Shown: positions 7,484 to 15,175, counted from the stretch's first letter. The stretch: DNA of 32,625 nt from Oscillospiraceae bacterium (GCA_015065445.1 SVQF01000012.1:1-32625); one strand, 5' to 3'. A program made the numbers and translations. Notes: a model not told the origin generated them from the letters alone.

Positions 7484-7780
7484 TTACTCTATAGTTAATA
7501 TATCCGAAAATCCTGTAACTTCAAGCACTTCCATTACGTCGTCGCATACGTTTGTAAGTTTCATTCCGCCTTTAGCACTCATCTCTTTGTGTACCTTTAA
7601 AAGCACCCTCAGACCTGCCGAGGAAGTGTAGGGCATATCCTTTAAATCAAGAATAAGTTCGTCCGTGCCGTCAAGGCTTTCAAGTATTTTCTTTTCAAGG
7701 TCGGGAGCTGTAACTGTGTCAACCCTTCCCGAAACAGTAATTGTCAGCCTGCCGCCGTCTTTAATAGAATTAATTTCCAT
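7484..7780 (-). CDS. STAS domain anti-sigma factor antagonist
   Basis: This 98-residue single-domain STAS protein is of SpoIIAA/RsbV size. Visible features are the first strand RLTITVSGRVD, the central LILDLKDMPYTSSAGLRVLL with the phosphorylatable Ser region (Ser53/Ser54), and a C-terminal VLEVTGFSDILTIE. In partner switching the unphosphorylated form captures an RsbW-type kinase and frees its target, and a PP2C enzyme resets it. I chose the ATG at 7780 (MEINSIKDGG), because GAGGTG lies just upstream and the 25 extra residues of the track ORF overlap the previous gene and do not resemble the family. It is the last gene of its operon, 13 bp after the STAS-kinase gene. Its partners may be the HATPases of the convergent operon. 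Confidence 0.9.
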   Translation of the reverse strand: MEINSIKDGGRLTITVSGRVDTVTAPDLEKKILESLDGTDELILDLKDMPYTSSAGLRVLLKVHKEMSAKGGMKLTNVCDDVMEVLEVTGFSDILTIE

Positions 7781-7793
7781 AATTACACCTCGT

Positions 7794-8921
7794 TTAAAAA
7801 TAAAGTTTATCTGTTTTAGGCACAAGTTCACAAAGCTGATTTGTGCAGTTTTCAATAATATCCGTCTTGTCCGGCGAACGCTTGATAGTTCTGCGAAGGA
7901 GTCTTGCGTAGCCGATAATTCTTGCCTTTATTACAGCGTCGTTAATAAATCCGTCATCCTTACCGTCAAAGTAGTACTTAAGCGTAGCATCCCAGAAAAC
8001 CTCCGCAGTGCTGCGTTCAATACCGAGGAAACGCATAACGTCGTCGTGGTCGGTCTCGCTGAAGCCGAGATATGCAAGATACATCTGCGACAGCTCAAAT
8101 ACGGGGTGACCTACCGAGAGCGTGTCCATATCAATAAGCAGATTTTCATTACCCTGACGCATTATGTTTTTGATGTGATAATCGCCGTGGAGCATAAAGT
8201 TTGACTCGGGAATTTCGTTAAACAGTCTGAGCAGTTTGTCGCCAATCTCTTCCGGAAGATGCGGTTTTACGTACTCAGCCCAGCCGATAGCCTCCTGCTT
8301 TTTGCTCGGAAGTTCGCCTTCTTTAAGTTCTGTTGAATGAATTGTTTTAAGTATATCTACGCTCTGTTTTGCGAGTTCGTCAATATCTTCGCCCTCAGCC
8401 ATAAGTTTTGCAAACGACTTTGCGTTGAGCAGTTCAAATACCGAGCCGTACAAATCGCCAACCTGTACCACGTCGTAGGGGATAGCGGTAGGAATACCCA
8501 TAACAAACGCCTTACGTGCGAGTTCACGTTCGTTGTGGATTTCGTCAAGCGAGTCGGGATTTTTGTAAACCTTAACAATCGTATCGGGGTCGGTGCGGTA
8601 AACCTTACCGTTTGCACCTTCGCCAATAACCTCGCAGCCCTCAACAGAAAGTTTTCTGTAAGCCTTTGCAATATCCATCATCTCGGTAAATCCTGTCATA
8701 TCAAAGATTTCGTAAACCTCTGAATTGCAGTTGATTACCTTAGTGCTTTTGTTTGCCTTTTTGAGCCTGAGAATTACTCTCAGTCCCGCACTCGATATGT
8801 ACTCAAGTTCAGATGCGTCAAGCACAAGTTCGCCGTCAAAATCGCCGATTTGTTCGTTGATTTTCTTTTCTGTTTCAGCCGCATTTGCAGAGTCGATTCT
8901 GCCTGTGAGTTTTACTGTCAT
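7794..8921 (-). CDS. STAS domain fused to APH/choline-kinase-like phosphotransferase
   Basis: This 375-residue fusion starts at ATG 8921 (MTVKLTGRID), with AAGGAG at the right distance upstream; the 14 additional residues in the track are not needed. Residues 1 to about 90 are a STAS domain that keeps the phosphorylatable Ser (EYISSAGLR, about Ser44). From about residue 97 a kinase of the APH/TIGR02172-like type follows. It has a Gly-rich loop VIGEGANGKVY, an invariant Lys in IVKVYK, a catalytic loop HGDYHIKN and a metal motif LLIDMDTLSVGHP. All core catalytic residues appear intact. The kinase substrate is unknown; the STAS domain suggests that a partner-switching signal controls it. It lies 10 bp after the HD gene and 13 bp before the free STAS gene. 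Confidence 0.9.
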   Translation of the reverse strand: MTVKLTGRIDSANAAETEKKINEQIGDFDGELVLDASELEYISSAGLRVILRLKKANKSTKVINCNSEVYEIFDMTGFTEMMDIAKAYRKLSVEGCEVIGEGANGKVYRTDPDTIVKVYKNPDSLDEIHNERELARKAFVMGIPTAIPYDVVQVGDLYGSVFELLNAKSFAKLMAEGEDIDELAKQSVDILKTIHSTELKEGELPSKKQEAIGWAEYVKPHLPEEIGDKLLRLFNEIPESNFMLHGDYHIKNIMRQGNENLLIDMDTLSVGHPVFELSQMYLAYLGFSETDHDDVMRFLGIERSTAEVFWDATLKYYFDGKDDGFINDAVIKARIIGYARLLRRTIKRSPDKTDIIENCTNQLCELVPKTDKLYF

Positions 8922-8931
8922 AACTATCTCC

Positions 8932-9495
8932 TTATTCACATTCATCAAATACGTGATGAACAAGTTGTTTATATTCTTTATAAGCGGGGTACTCTTTCAG
9001 TTCTGTTGTGTAATCAAGCACTGATTGATGGTACCAACGCTGCTTTTTGGGGTCCTTTTCGTTAAAGCGTTCAAACACTTTGACTCCTAACACGTCGTAG
9101 TCTCTCGCAAGCGAACGCATATTTGAAAGCTTGTCGCCAATCCAGAGCATCTTTGATTCAAGCGGGGCGTTTTTAAGCACCGCAAGCGACTCTTCCTTGC
9201 GGATTTGCCACGTGGCGTCGGCAGGCAAATCGGGTCGCTTGTTCTCCGTCTCGTGTCCCACGAGTTCGGCAATCCTTTCGCCGAATACTTCTCTGATTTC
9301 CTCTGCGGTCACGGGGGTGTCCTCCACAGTGTCGTGTAGTACCGCTGCCGCAAGAATTTCCAAATCGTTTGTCATAGTGCCTACAATAGTGGCGTCCTCA
9401 AGCGGATGCAGTATGTAAACACCGCCGTCTTTTCGTATCTGACCTTCGTGAGCTTTCATCGCAAAGACAACTGCTTTTTCAAAAATATTGTACAT
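8932..9495 (-). CDS. HD domain protein, probable small alarmone (p)ppGpp hydrolase
   Basis: This 187-residue protein matches the hydrolase half of RelA/SpoT enzymes and the stand-alone Mesh1/SAH type. The order is AMKAHEGQIRKDGG...YILHP, then AAAVLHDTVEDTPVT (the HDxxED core), then IGDKLSNMRSL (compare SpoT-type KLADRLHNMR). No synthetase domain is present, so it would only degrade (p)ppGpp or a related nucleotide 3'-diphosphate. The ATG at 9495 has GGAG 8 bp upstream. It heads a three-gene operon with the STAS-kinase and STAS genes, which suggests that alarmone turnover is tied to partner-switching signalling. The fold is clear; the exact nucleotide substrate is inferred. Confidence 0.85.
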   Translation of the reverse strand: MYNIFEKAVVFAMKAHEGQIRKDGGVYILHPLEDATIVGTMTNDLEILAAAVLHDTVEDTPVTAEEIREVFGERIAELVGHETENKRPDLPADATWQIRKEESLAVLKNAPLESKMLWIGDKLSNMRSLARDYDVLGVKVFERFNEKDPKKQRWYHQSVLDYTTELKEYPAYKEYKQLVHHVFDECE

Positions 9496-9525
9496 TATTC
9501 ACTCCATAGAAAATTAATAATATAT

Positions 9526-9560
9526 ATTATACTATATTCCAAAGCAAAAATGGGTAACAA
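9526..9560 (-). promoter_or_regulatory. candidate promoter of the HD-STAS/kinase-STAS operon
   Basis: On the minus strand TTGTTA (9555-9560) and TATAGT (9531-9536) are 18 bp apart. A TATAAT (9526-9531) overlaps this -10 but would leave a 23-bp spacer. The region is very AT-rich, including the palindrome ATAATATATATTAT at 9517-9530, so the exact -10 is uncertain. Confidence 0.4.
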
Positions 9561-9603
9561 TTTTGTAATAATTTTATTTTATATATTGTTTATAATTTTT
9601 TAC

Positions 9604-9632
9604 TTGTTAATGACTGCATAAATATGTATAAT
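9604..9632 (+). promoter_or_regulatory. promoter of the alpha-L-fucosidase gene
   Basis: TTGTTA (9604-9609) and TATAAT (9627-9632) are separated by 17 bp. The start point would be near 9639, right at the GGAGG ribosome binding site (9639-9643), giving an unusually short leader. It also shows that the ATG at 9631 in the ORF track lies inside the -10 and is not the start codon. Confidence 0.62.
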
Positions 9633-9651
9633 GTATGCGGAGGTGCAGGAT

Positions 9652-11130
9652 ATGACTACTCAGGAATACTTAAATCAGATTGACTCCGTGATTGCAAACG
9701 GCAGGTACAAAGCCGACTGGCAGTCACTTTCAAACCACAAAACGCCCGACTGGTATCGCAGAGATAAGTTCGGAATTTTTATTCACTGGGGAATTTACAG
9801 CGTACCGGGTTTCGGCAACGAGTGGTATTCACGTAATATGTACAACTCTGACCACCGTGAGTTTGAGCATCACCGCAAGACTTACGGCGAGCAGAAAGAC
9901 TTTGGCTACAAAGACTTTATTCCTATGTTTAAGGCGGAAAAGTTCGACGCTGCCGAGTGGGTAAAACTCTTTAAGCTCAGCGGTGCAAAATTCGTTATGC
10001 CCGTGTGCGAGCATCACGACGGATTTGCTATGTACAAAACCGACTTCAACAAGTGGAACAGCGTTGATATGGGACCGCATCACGACGTGGCAGGCGAGAT
10101 AAAAGCCGAGTGCGAAAAAGAGGGGCTTACCTTCTGTGCTTCAACACACAGGGCGGAGCATTATTTCTTTATGAACACGGGCAGAACCTGCGACAGCGAC
10201 GTAAACGACGACGATTACAGGGATTTTTACGGTCCTGCCGTAACCGAAGAGGCGTACAACCGTGACAATATCTTTAAAACGACTGAGGACACTTACGCAC
10301 CGGGTGCAAGCAAGGAGTGGCTCGAAGACTGGCTTGTACGAACCTGCGAACTCATAGATAAGTATCAGCCGAAAATTCTGTATTTTGACTGGTGGATTCA
10401 CAATCACACCTTCAAGCCTTACCTCAAAAAACTTGCAGCATATTATTATAACCGTGCTGACGAATGGGGCGAAGAGGTAACCATCAACTATAAACACGAG
10501 GCGTTCCCTCCGGGAGTCGCAACCTTCGATGTGGAGCGTGGTGCGTTAACGGGTATTTCGCCAATTCCGTGGCAGACTGATACCGCAATCGGCAAAAGTT
10601 CGTGGGGCTACCGCTTTGACAACGACTACAAAAATTCACGCCAGATTGTTTGTGATTTGATAGACATAGTCAGCAAAAACGGTATGCTTCTGCTTAACGT
10701 AGGACCAAAGCCCGACGGCACAATAACCGCCGAAGAAACCGCAATACTCAAAGAAATCGGCGAGTGGATGGCGAAAAACGGCGAGGGTATTTACGGCACA
10801 ACTTTCTGGAGGCAGTTCGGCGAGGGCGAAGTGAACAACGAGGGCGGCTTCTTCAAGGACAGCGACGAAAAGCAGTACACGGCCGGCGACTTCAGATTCA
10901 CTTACAAAAACGGATACGTTTACGCATTCCAGATGCGTCCCGACGGCTGCGACGCAGCAATCAAAGCGTTTGCAAAAAGGGAAGTGCACGACTTCCTTGT
11001 TGAGTCGGTAACCCTGCTTGAAACGGGCGAGGAACTTGAGTTTGAGCGTAAAGCCGACGCAATGGTAATCAAAGCAAACAACAAGTTCAAATCAGACAAA
11101 CCAATATGTTTTAAAATTCAGATATCATAA
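9652..11130 (+). CDS. GH29 alpha-L-fucosidase, cytoplasmic
   Basis: This 492-residue glycoside hydrolase family 29 enzyme removes alpha-linked L-fucose from glycans or fucosylated oligosaccharides. Family landmarks are KFGIFIHWGIYSVPGFGNEWY near the N-terminus, CEHHDGFAMYKTDFNKWNS with the substrate-binding His pair, the STHRAEHYFF loop, ILYFDWWIH with the probable nucleophile Asp (about D246), and LLLNVGPKPDGTI. No signal peptide is visible, so it probably acts on imported oligosaccharides. I chose ATG 9652 (MTTQEYLN), with GGAGG 8 bp upstream; the track start at 9631 overlaps the promoter. It is a single-gene unit with no transporter or fucose catabolism gene nearby. Its stop lies 19 bp before the terminal inverted-repeat element. 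Confidence 0.93.
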   Translation: MTTQEYLNQIDSVIANGRYKADWQSLSNHKTPDWYRRDKFGIFIHWGIYSVPGFGNEWYSRNMYNSDHREFEHHRKTYGEQKDFGYKDFIPMFKAEKFDAAEWVKLFKLSGAKFVMPVCEHHDGFAMYKTDFNKWNSVDMGPHHDVAGEIKAECEKEGLTFCASTHRAEHYFFMNTGRTCDSDVNDDDYRDFYGPAVTEEAYNRDNIFKTTEDTYAPGASKEWLEDWLVRTCELIDKYQPKILYFDWWIHNHTFKPYLKKLAAYYYNRADEWGEEVTINYKHEAFPPGVATFDVERGALTGISPIPWQTDTAIGKSSWGYRFDNDYKNSRQIVCDLIDIVSKNGMLLLNVGPKPDGTITAEETAILKEIGEWMAKNGEGIYGTTFWRQFGEGEVNNEGGFFKDSDEKQYTAGDFRFTYKNGYVYAFQMRPDGCDAAIKAFAKREVHDFLVESVTLLETGEELEFERKADAMVIKANNKFKSDKPICFKIQIS

Positions 11131-11209
11131 AAAAATTCCGCAGGGTTTAGGCGAGGTGCGGTAACGAAGGATAGGTTTTGACTTTGTCCTTTTACCCCTA
11201 AAACAATTA

Positions 11210-11245
11210 AAAATTCCCTGAATACGCAAGTATGCAGGGAATTTT
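11210..11245. terminator. strong stem-loop, possible bidirectional terminator
   Basis: AAAATTCCCTG, one mismatch, ATAC, loop GCAA, then the complementary arm ending in CAGGGAATTTT. The A-tract before and T-tract after would suit termination of the fucosidase transcript on one strand and purB on the other. It lies within the inverted-repeat element. Confidence 0.6.
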
Positions 11246-11329
11246 ATAATTCCTTTATGGACTAAAACTACTTTGTCAAAACTGCTTCGCATCCTAAAAT
11301 CAGTAGATTTTTTGTCAGAACAAAGCACA

Positions 11330-11363
11330 AATGTCCATTTGGGCTGTCGCCCTAATGGACATT
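11330..11363. terminator. second strong stem-loop, possible bidirectional terminator
   Basis: AATGTCCATT T GGGC, loop TGTC, GCCC T AATGGACATT: 14 pairs with one T-T mismatch. TTAA follows on the plus strand. It is nested inside the TCCTAAAATC / GATTTTAGGA pair of the same element, so it may be a structural arm rather than a simple terminator. Confidence 0.5.
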
Positions 11364-11426
11364 TTAATACAGTTATGACGGAAAAGATACGATTTTAGGA
11401 CTAACCTTCGTTATCGCACCTCGCCT

Positions 11427-12860
11427 TTATACATTGATTTCTACTTCAACGCCGAGAAGGTCTTTGTTTTTGTCGAGTATCGGAGCAACTACTTCGCTGA
11501 GGAAGTCAGCGGTCTGCTCGGGTGCTCTGCCAACAAAGTTCTGCGGCTTGAGGATTGCGAGTATTTCGTCCTTAGTGGTCATAAACGCAGGGTCTGCGGC
11601 AATTCTGTCCACAAGGTCGTTCTGTCCGCCCTCTACCTTTACAACTGCACCTGCAGCCATTGAGTGCTGACGGATTTTTTCGTGCAGTTCCTGACGGTCG
11701 CCGCCCTTTTTAACAGCGTCCATCATAATATTTTCGGTAGCCATAAACGGAAGTTCGCTCATAAGACGAGCCTCAATAACCTTGGGGTATACAACAAGAC
11801 CGCTTGTTACGTTGATGTAAAGGTCGAGTATACCGTCGGTTGCGAGGAATGCCTCGGCAACTGAAACACGCTTATTTGCCGAGTCGTCGAGCGTTCTTTC
11901 AAACCACTGTGCAGACGCCGTCCACGCAGGGTTGAGTGCATCAATCATAACGTATCTTGAAAGCGAAGCAATGCGTTCGCTCCTCATCGGGTTACGCTTG
12001 TACGCCATTGCCGACGAACCTATCTGGTTTTTCTCGAACGGCTCCTCAATCTCTTTGAGATTCTGAAGAAGGCGAAGGTCGTTTGAAAACTTGCAGCACG
12101 ACTGTGCAATAAGACCGAGGCAGTTGCATACAATTGTGTCGAGCTTGCGGGCATAGGTCTGTCCGCTTACGGGAAAGCAGGACTTGAAACCCATCTTTTC
12201 GGCAATAATTTTGTCAAGTGCCTTGCACTTTTCGTGGTCGCCGTCGAAGAGTTCGAGGAACGAAGCCTGCGTACCCGTTGTACCCTTTGAGCCAAGGAGC
12301 ATAAGTGTGTCGAGCACGTGGTCAACCTCGTCCAGATCCATAACCAAATCCATAAGCCAGAGCGTTGCACGCTTGCCGACTGTTGTTGGCTGTGCGGGCT
12401 GGAAGTGAGTAAAGCCGAGGCACGGCATATCTTTGTATTCGTCCGCAAACTTTGAAACGGATGCGATTGCGTTCACAAGTTTTTTCTTAATGAGCAGCAT
12501 TGCCTCACGCATTGTGATTACGTCGGTGTTGTCGCCTACGTAGCACGAGGTCGCACCGAGGTGGATAATCGGGCGTGCGTTAGGACACTGTTCGCCGTAT
12601 GCGTGAACGTGGCTCATAACATCGTGACGGAACTTCTTTTCGTATTCTCTTGCGACGTCGTAGTTAATGTCGTCTGCGTGTGCTTTAAGTTCGTCAATCT
12701 GTTCCTGAGTAACGTTGAGTCCGAGCTCGTGTTCAGCCTCGGCAAGAGCAATCCACAGTTTTCTCCACGTTTTGAACTTGAAATCGGGAGAATAGATATA
12801 CTGCATTTCCTTGCTTGCGTATCTTGCTGCAAAGGGAGAATTGTAAATATCGTTTGCCAT
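11427..12860 (-). CDS. purB: adenylosuccinate lyase
   Basis: This 477-residue enzyme of the fumarase/aspartase superfamily cleaves SAICAR to AICAR and adenylosuccinate to AMP, two steps of purine synthesis. The superfamily signature appears as GSSAMAYKRNPMRSE. Other landmarks are HLGATSCYVGDNTD (catalytic His region) and FTHFQPAQPTTVGKRA. The length is at the upper end of the family's usual 430-480. Its ATG shares one base with the stop of purC (TAATG), so the two are translationally coupled. It is the last gene of the ANTAR-dapF-purC-purB unit, and the inverted-repeat element begins right after its stop. Confidence 0.96.
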   Translation of the reverse strand: MANDIYNSPFAARYASKEMQYIYSPDFKFKTWRKLWIALAEAEHELGLNVTQEQIDELKAHADDINYDVAREYEKKFRHDVMSHVHAYGEQCPNARPIIHLGATSCYVGDNTDVITMREAMLLIKKKLVNAIASVSKFADEYKDMPCLGFTHFQPAQPTTVGKRATLWLMDLVMDLDEVDHVLDTLMLLGSKGTTGTQASFLELFDGDHEKCKALDKIIAEKMGFKSCFPVSGQTYARKLDTIVCNCLGLIAQSCCKFSNDLRLLQNLKEIEEPFEKNQIGSSAMAYKRNPMRSERIASLSRYVMIDALNPAWTASAQWFERTLDDSANKRVSVAEAFLATDGILDLYINVTSGLVVYPKVIEARLMSELPFMATENIMMDAVKKGGDRQELHEKIRQHSMAAGAVVKVEGGQNDLVDRIAADPAFMTTKDEILAILKPQNFVGRAPEQTADFLSEVVAPILDKNKDLLGVEVEINV

Positions 12861-13570
12861 TAGTCAAGTCCTACTCTCTTCATCATCTCTGCATAAGCCT
12901 CTTCTACGCCGCCCATATCACGGCGGAAACGGTCTTTGTCGAGTTTTTCGTGTGTGTTAATATCCCAGAAACGGCAGGTGTCGGGGCTGATTTCGTCAGC
13001 GAGTACAATTTTGCCGTCGGCAGTCTTGCCGAATTCGAGTTTGAAGTCGATAAGTTCAACGCCTATTGAAGCAAAGTATTCTTTGAGGACATCGTTAACT
13101 TTGAATGCCATTTCTTTGATTGTTTCAACTTCTTCACGTGTAGCAAAGCCGCAGGATACTGCGTGGTAGCCGTTAATCAGCGGGTCGCCGAGGTCGTCGT
13201 CCTTGTAGGAGAACTCGATTGACGGGCATACAAAATCCATGCCCTCTTCAAGACCGAGACGCTTGCAGATTGAACCTGCTGCACGGTTGCGGATAATAAC
13301 CTCCAGCGGAACAATTGTAACCTTTTTAACGGCGGTTTCTCTGTCTGAAAGCTCTTCTACAAAGTGGGTTGGAACGCCCTTCTTTTCAAGGAGCTGCATA
13401 AGGTAGTTGCTCATCTTGTTGTTGACAACACCCTTGCCGACAATTGTACCCTTCTTTTCGCCGTTGAAAGCAGTTGCGTCATCCTTGTAGTCAACGATTA
13501 CGATGTTCTCGTCCTCTGTTGCCCACACTTTTTTAGCCTTGCCCTCGTAAAGCTGAACTGTTTTTGTCAT
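12860..13570 (-). CDS. purC: phosphoribosylaminoimidazole-succinocarboxamide (SAICAR) synthase
   Basis: This 236-residue enzyme joins CAIR and aspartate with ATP to give SAICAR, the substrate of the purB product encoded next. The sequence shows the N-terminal [10 protein letters not shown], the first signature [13 protein letters not shown] and the second LIDFKLEFG, plus the ATP-site stretch [15 protein letters not shown] in its usual place. Length and domain layout are standard for bacterial PurC. The GGAGG upstream of the ATG at 13570 is well placed. It lies 25 bp after dapF and overlaps purB by one base. Confidence 0.97.
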   Translation of the reverse strand: MTKTVQLYEGKAKKVWATEDENIVIVDYKDDATAFNGEKKGTIVGKGVVNNKMSNYLMQLLEKKGVPTHFVEELSDRETAVKKVTIVPLEVIIRNRAAGSICKRLGLEEGMDFVCPSIEFSYKDDDLGDPLINGYHAVSCGFATREEVETIKEMAFKVNDVLKEYFASIGVELIDFKLEFGKTADGKIVLADEISPDTCRFWDINTHEKLDKDRFRRDMGGVEEAYAEMMKRVGLD

Positions 13571-13595
13571 AATGATATCCTCCCAAATATATTAA

Positions 13596-14435
13596 TTATA
13601 AATTAATTTCGCCTTCAAATACCGTGGTGGCAGGTCCTGTCATAAATACGCTGTCGCCCTCTTTGCCGCTCCAGCTTATCTGCAAATCTCCGCCGAGAAG
13701 ATGCACGGTAACTTCGCTTTCGCAGTAGCCGTTAACCATAGCGGCAACCGCACTTGCACAAGCACCCGTGCCGCAGGCAAGAGTTTCGCCCGAGCCACGT
13801 TCCCACACACGCATTTCAAGATTTTTTCTGTCGGTAACTTTAATGAATTCGGTGTTAGTTCTGTCAGGGAACATCTCGCTGTTCTCAAACAGTCTGCCCA
13901 CGCCCTCAACGTCAAAATCACGTGGCGGGCTGTCGATAAAAACAACGGCATGCGGATTGCCCATTGACACGCAGGTCATTCTGTATTCCCTGCCGCCGAC
14001 TGTAACCGGACAGTCAACCGCTCTGTCGCCGCTGCAAATAACGGGAATATCCTCTGCCCTGAGTGACGGAGCCCCCATATCAACACGGGCTGACACAACC
14101 TCGCCGTTTTCAACTGTAACGTCAATGACTTTAACAGCACCCATTGACTCCACGGTAAACGAAGTTTTGTCCGTCAGTTTGTGGTCGTACACATATTTTG
14201 CAACGCAGCGAATACCGTTGCCGCACATTGCACCGCGTGTGCCGTCCGCATTATACATAACCATTTCAAAATCAGCTTTGCTTCCTTTTTTAATAAGGAT
14301 AATTCCGTCGCCGCCGATACCGAAATGTCTGTCTGAAAGCTTTATTGCAGCCGCCGTCTCATCGGGGAGCTGCTCATTTGTGCAGTCAAAATACACATAG
14401 TCATTGCCGCAACCGTGCATTTTTGTAAATTTCAT
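13596..14435 (-). CDS. dapF: diaminopimelate epimerase
   Basis: This 279-residue enzyme converts LL- to meso-diaminopimelate for lysine and peptidoglycan synthesis. Both catalytic cysteines are present, in MCGNGIRC and ACGTGACAS, as is the opening KFTKMHGCGNDYVYFD. Asn/His/Glu residues of the substrate pocket appear in GNPHAVVFID and ERGSGET. It starts 2 bp after the ANTAR gene stop and precedes purC by 25 bp. Grouping a lysine/cell-wall gene with purine genes under an ANTAR regulator is not an obvious pathway pairing; shared growth-rate control is a possible reason. Confidence 0.97.
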   Translation of the reverse strand: MKFTKMHGCGNDYVYFDCTNEQLPDETAAAIKLSDRHFGIGGDGIILIKKGSKADFEMVMYNADGTRGAMCGNGIRCVAKYVYDHKLTDKTSFTVESMGAVKVIDVTVENGEVVSARVDMGAPSLRAEDIPVICSGDRAVDCPVTVGGREYRMTCVSMGNPHAVVFIDSPPRDFDVEGVGRLFENSEMFPDRTNTEFIKVTDRKNLEMRVWERGSGETLACGTGACASAVAAMVNGYCESEVTVHLLGGDLQISWSGKEGDSVFMTGPATTVFEGEINL

Positions 14436-14437
14436 AA

Positions 14438-14965
14438 TCAGTCTCCAAACTGTTTGAATTCAATAATTACGTCCTGTGCCACCTGAGTCAGTTTTTTGCC
14501 GCTTTTCATACTCTGGTTCTGCAGATACCTGTGAGCCTGCATTTCGGTTAATCCCTGCAGGTTCATAACAATAGTTTTTGCTTTGCTTATAATTTCCTCG
14601 TCGCTTTTGCCGTACTGCGTAAACGAACTTTTTGACGACATAAGTATTGCGACCGTATTTAGAAAATCTGCCCTGTCAAGAGGTAGCGACAGTGAAATAA
14701 TACCGTCTGAATAGTATTCTGCCTCGCCGACCGAAAGTGCGATAACGTCAAACCCCTGAGGCAGCTCTTCGTAAAGCGACGCTGCACTCATATCACGCAG
14801 AATTGACGCTGCAATTACAACGCCTTCGTGCATACTGTCCGCCATACTGAGCACGCTTGCCGCAGTTGCACATACGCAGCACACATAAAATCCGTTTTCT
14901 TCAAGCACCGATTTAATCTGCAGTGCCGTCTTTTTAACAGGGTAAGCAATGATTATATTTTTCAT
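14438..14965 (-). CDS. ANTAR domain RNA-binding antiterminator with pseudo-receiver
   Basis: This 175-residue protein has a C-terminal ANTAR domain of about 55 residues (EIISKAKTIVMNLQGLTEMQAHRYLQNQSM...LTQVAQDVI), the three-helix RNA-binding fold that prevents termination at paired-hairpin leaders. The N-terminal 110 residues follow the alternating pattern of a receiver domain. However, the acidic pocket after strand 1 reads AYP, the expected phospho-acceptor Asp is missing (VVIAAS), and the conserved Lys is replaced (SLPLDRAD). It therefore probably senses something other than phosphorylation. It heads the dapF-purC-purB operon. No ANTAR-target tandem hairpin was found in its own short leader. 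Confidence 0.87.
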   Translation of the reverse strand: MKNIIIAYPVKKTALQIKSVLEENGFYVCCVCATAASVLSMADSMHEGVVIAASILRDMSAASLYEELPQGFDVIALSVGEAEYYSDGIISLSLPLDRADFLNTVAILMSSKSSFTQYGKSDEEIISKAKTIVMNLQGLTEMQAHRYLQNQSMKSGKKLTQVAQDVIIEFKQFGD

Positions 14966-15005
14966 AAAATCACTTTTTCAGATTGCTTGTATTTTAATAG
15001 TTTGT

Positions 15006-15035
15006 ATTATACCACATCTCGCTTTAATGTAGCAA
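15006..15035 (-). promoter_or_regulatory. promoter of the ANTAR-dapF-purC-purB operon
   Basis: On the minus strand TTGCTA (15030-15035) and an extended -10, TGGTATAAT (TATAAT at 15006-15011), are separated by 18 bp. Transcription would start near 14999, about 34 bp before the ATG at 14965. The leader is too short for a riboswitch. Confidence 0.62.
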
Positions 15036-15175
15036 TAGTTAATAAATATAAAATTAATTACCCTTCAAAATGGGCTTTTGGTAATCTGTCACAAAAAACC
15101 TATACTTTTTAAGTAATTTTGCACAACTTTTTGAAAATTTTAAAAAATTCTTGTAACAAAATATACAAATACCAC

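Larger units (their letters stand above)
11149..11426. mobile_element. 278-bp element with 22-bp terminal inverted repeats (MITE-like or structured RNA)
   Basis: The ends AGGCGAGGTGCGGTAACGAAGG (11149-11170) and its reverse complement with one mismatch (11405-11426) enclose nested complementary segments. These are GTTTTGAC / GTCAAAAC (11175-11182 and 11275-11282), a long hairpin at 11210-11245, TCCTAAAATC / GATTTTAGGA (11292-11301 and 11391-11400), and a long hairpin at 11330-11363. No open reading frame of note is inside. The right end touches the purB stop codon. A target-site duplication is not evident. It could be a non-autonomous transposable element, or a branched non-coding RNA that also serves as the shared terminator region of two convergent genes. 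Confidence 0.6.

Noticed and set aside
9517-9530. Palindrome ATAATATATATTAT as an operator
   Set aside because: It is an alternating AT run of a type expected by chance in this AT-rich promoter region.
9631-9654. Track start of the fucosidase at 9631
   Set aside because: This ATG overlaps the -10 hexamer TATAAT. The next in-frame ATG at 9652 has a good ribosome binding site and a normal N-terminus.
15057-15094. Imperfect hairpin upstream of glgB as a riboswitch
   Set aside because: It lies upstream of the predicted glgB transcription start, is AT-rich and matches no riboswitch core that I recognise.
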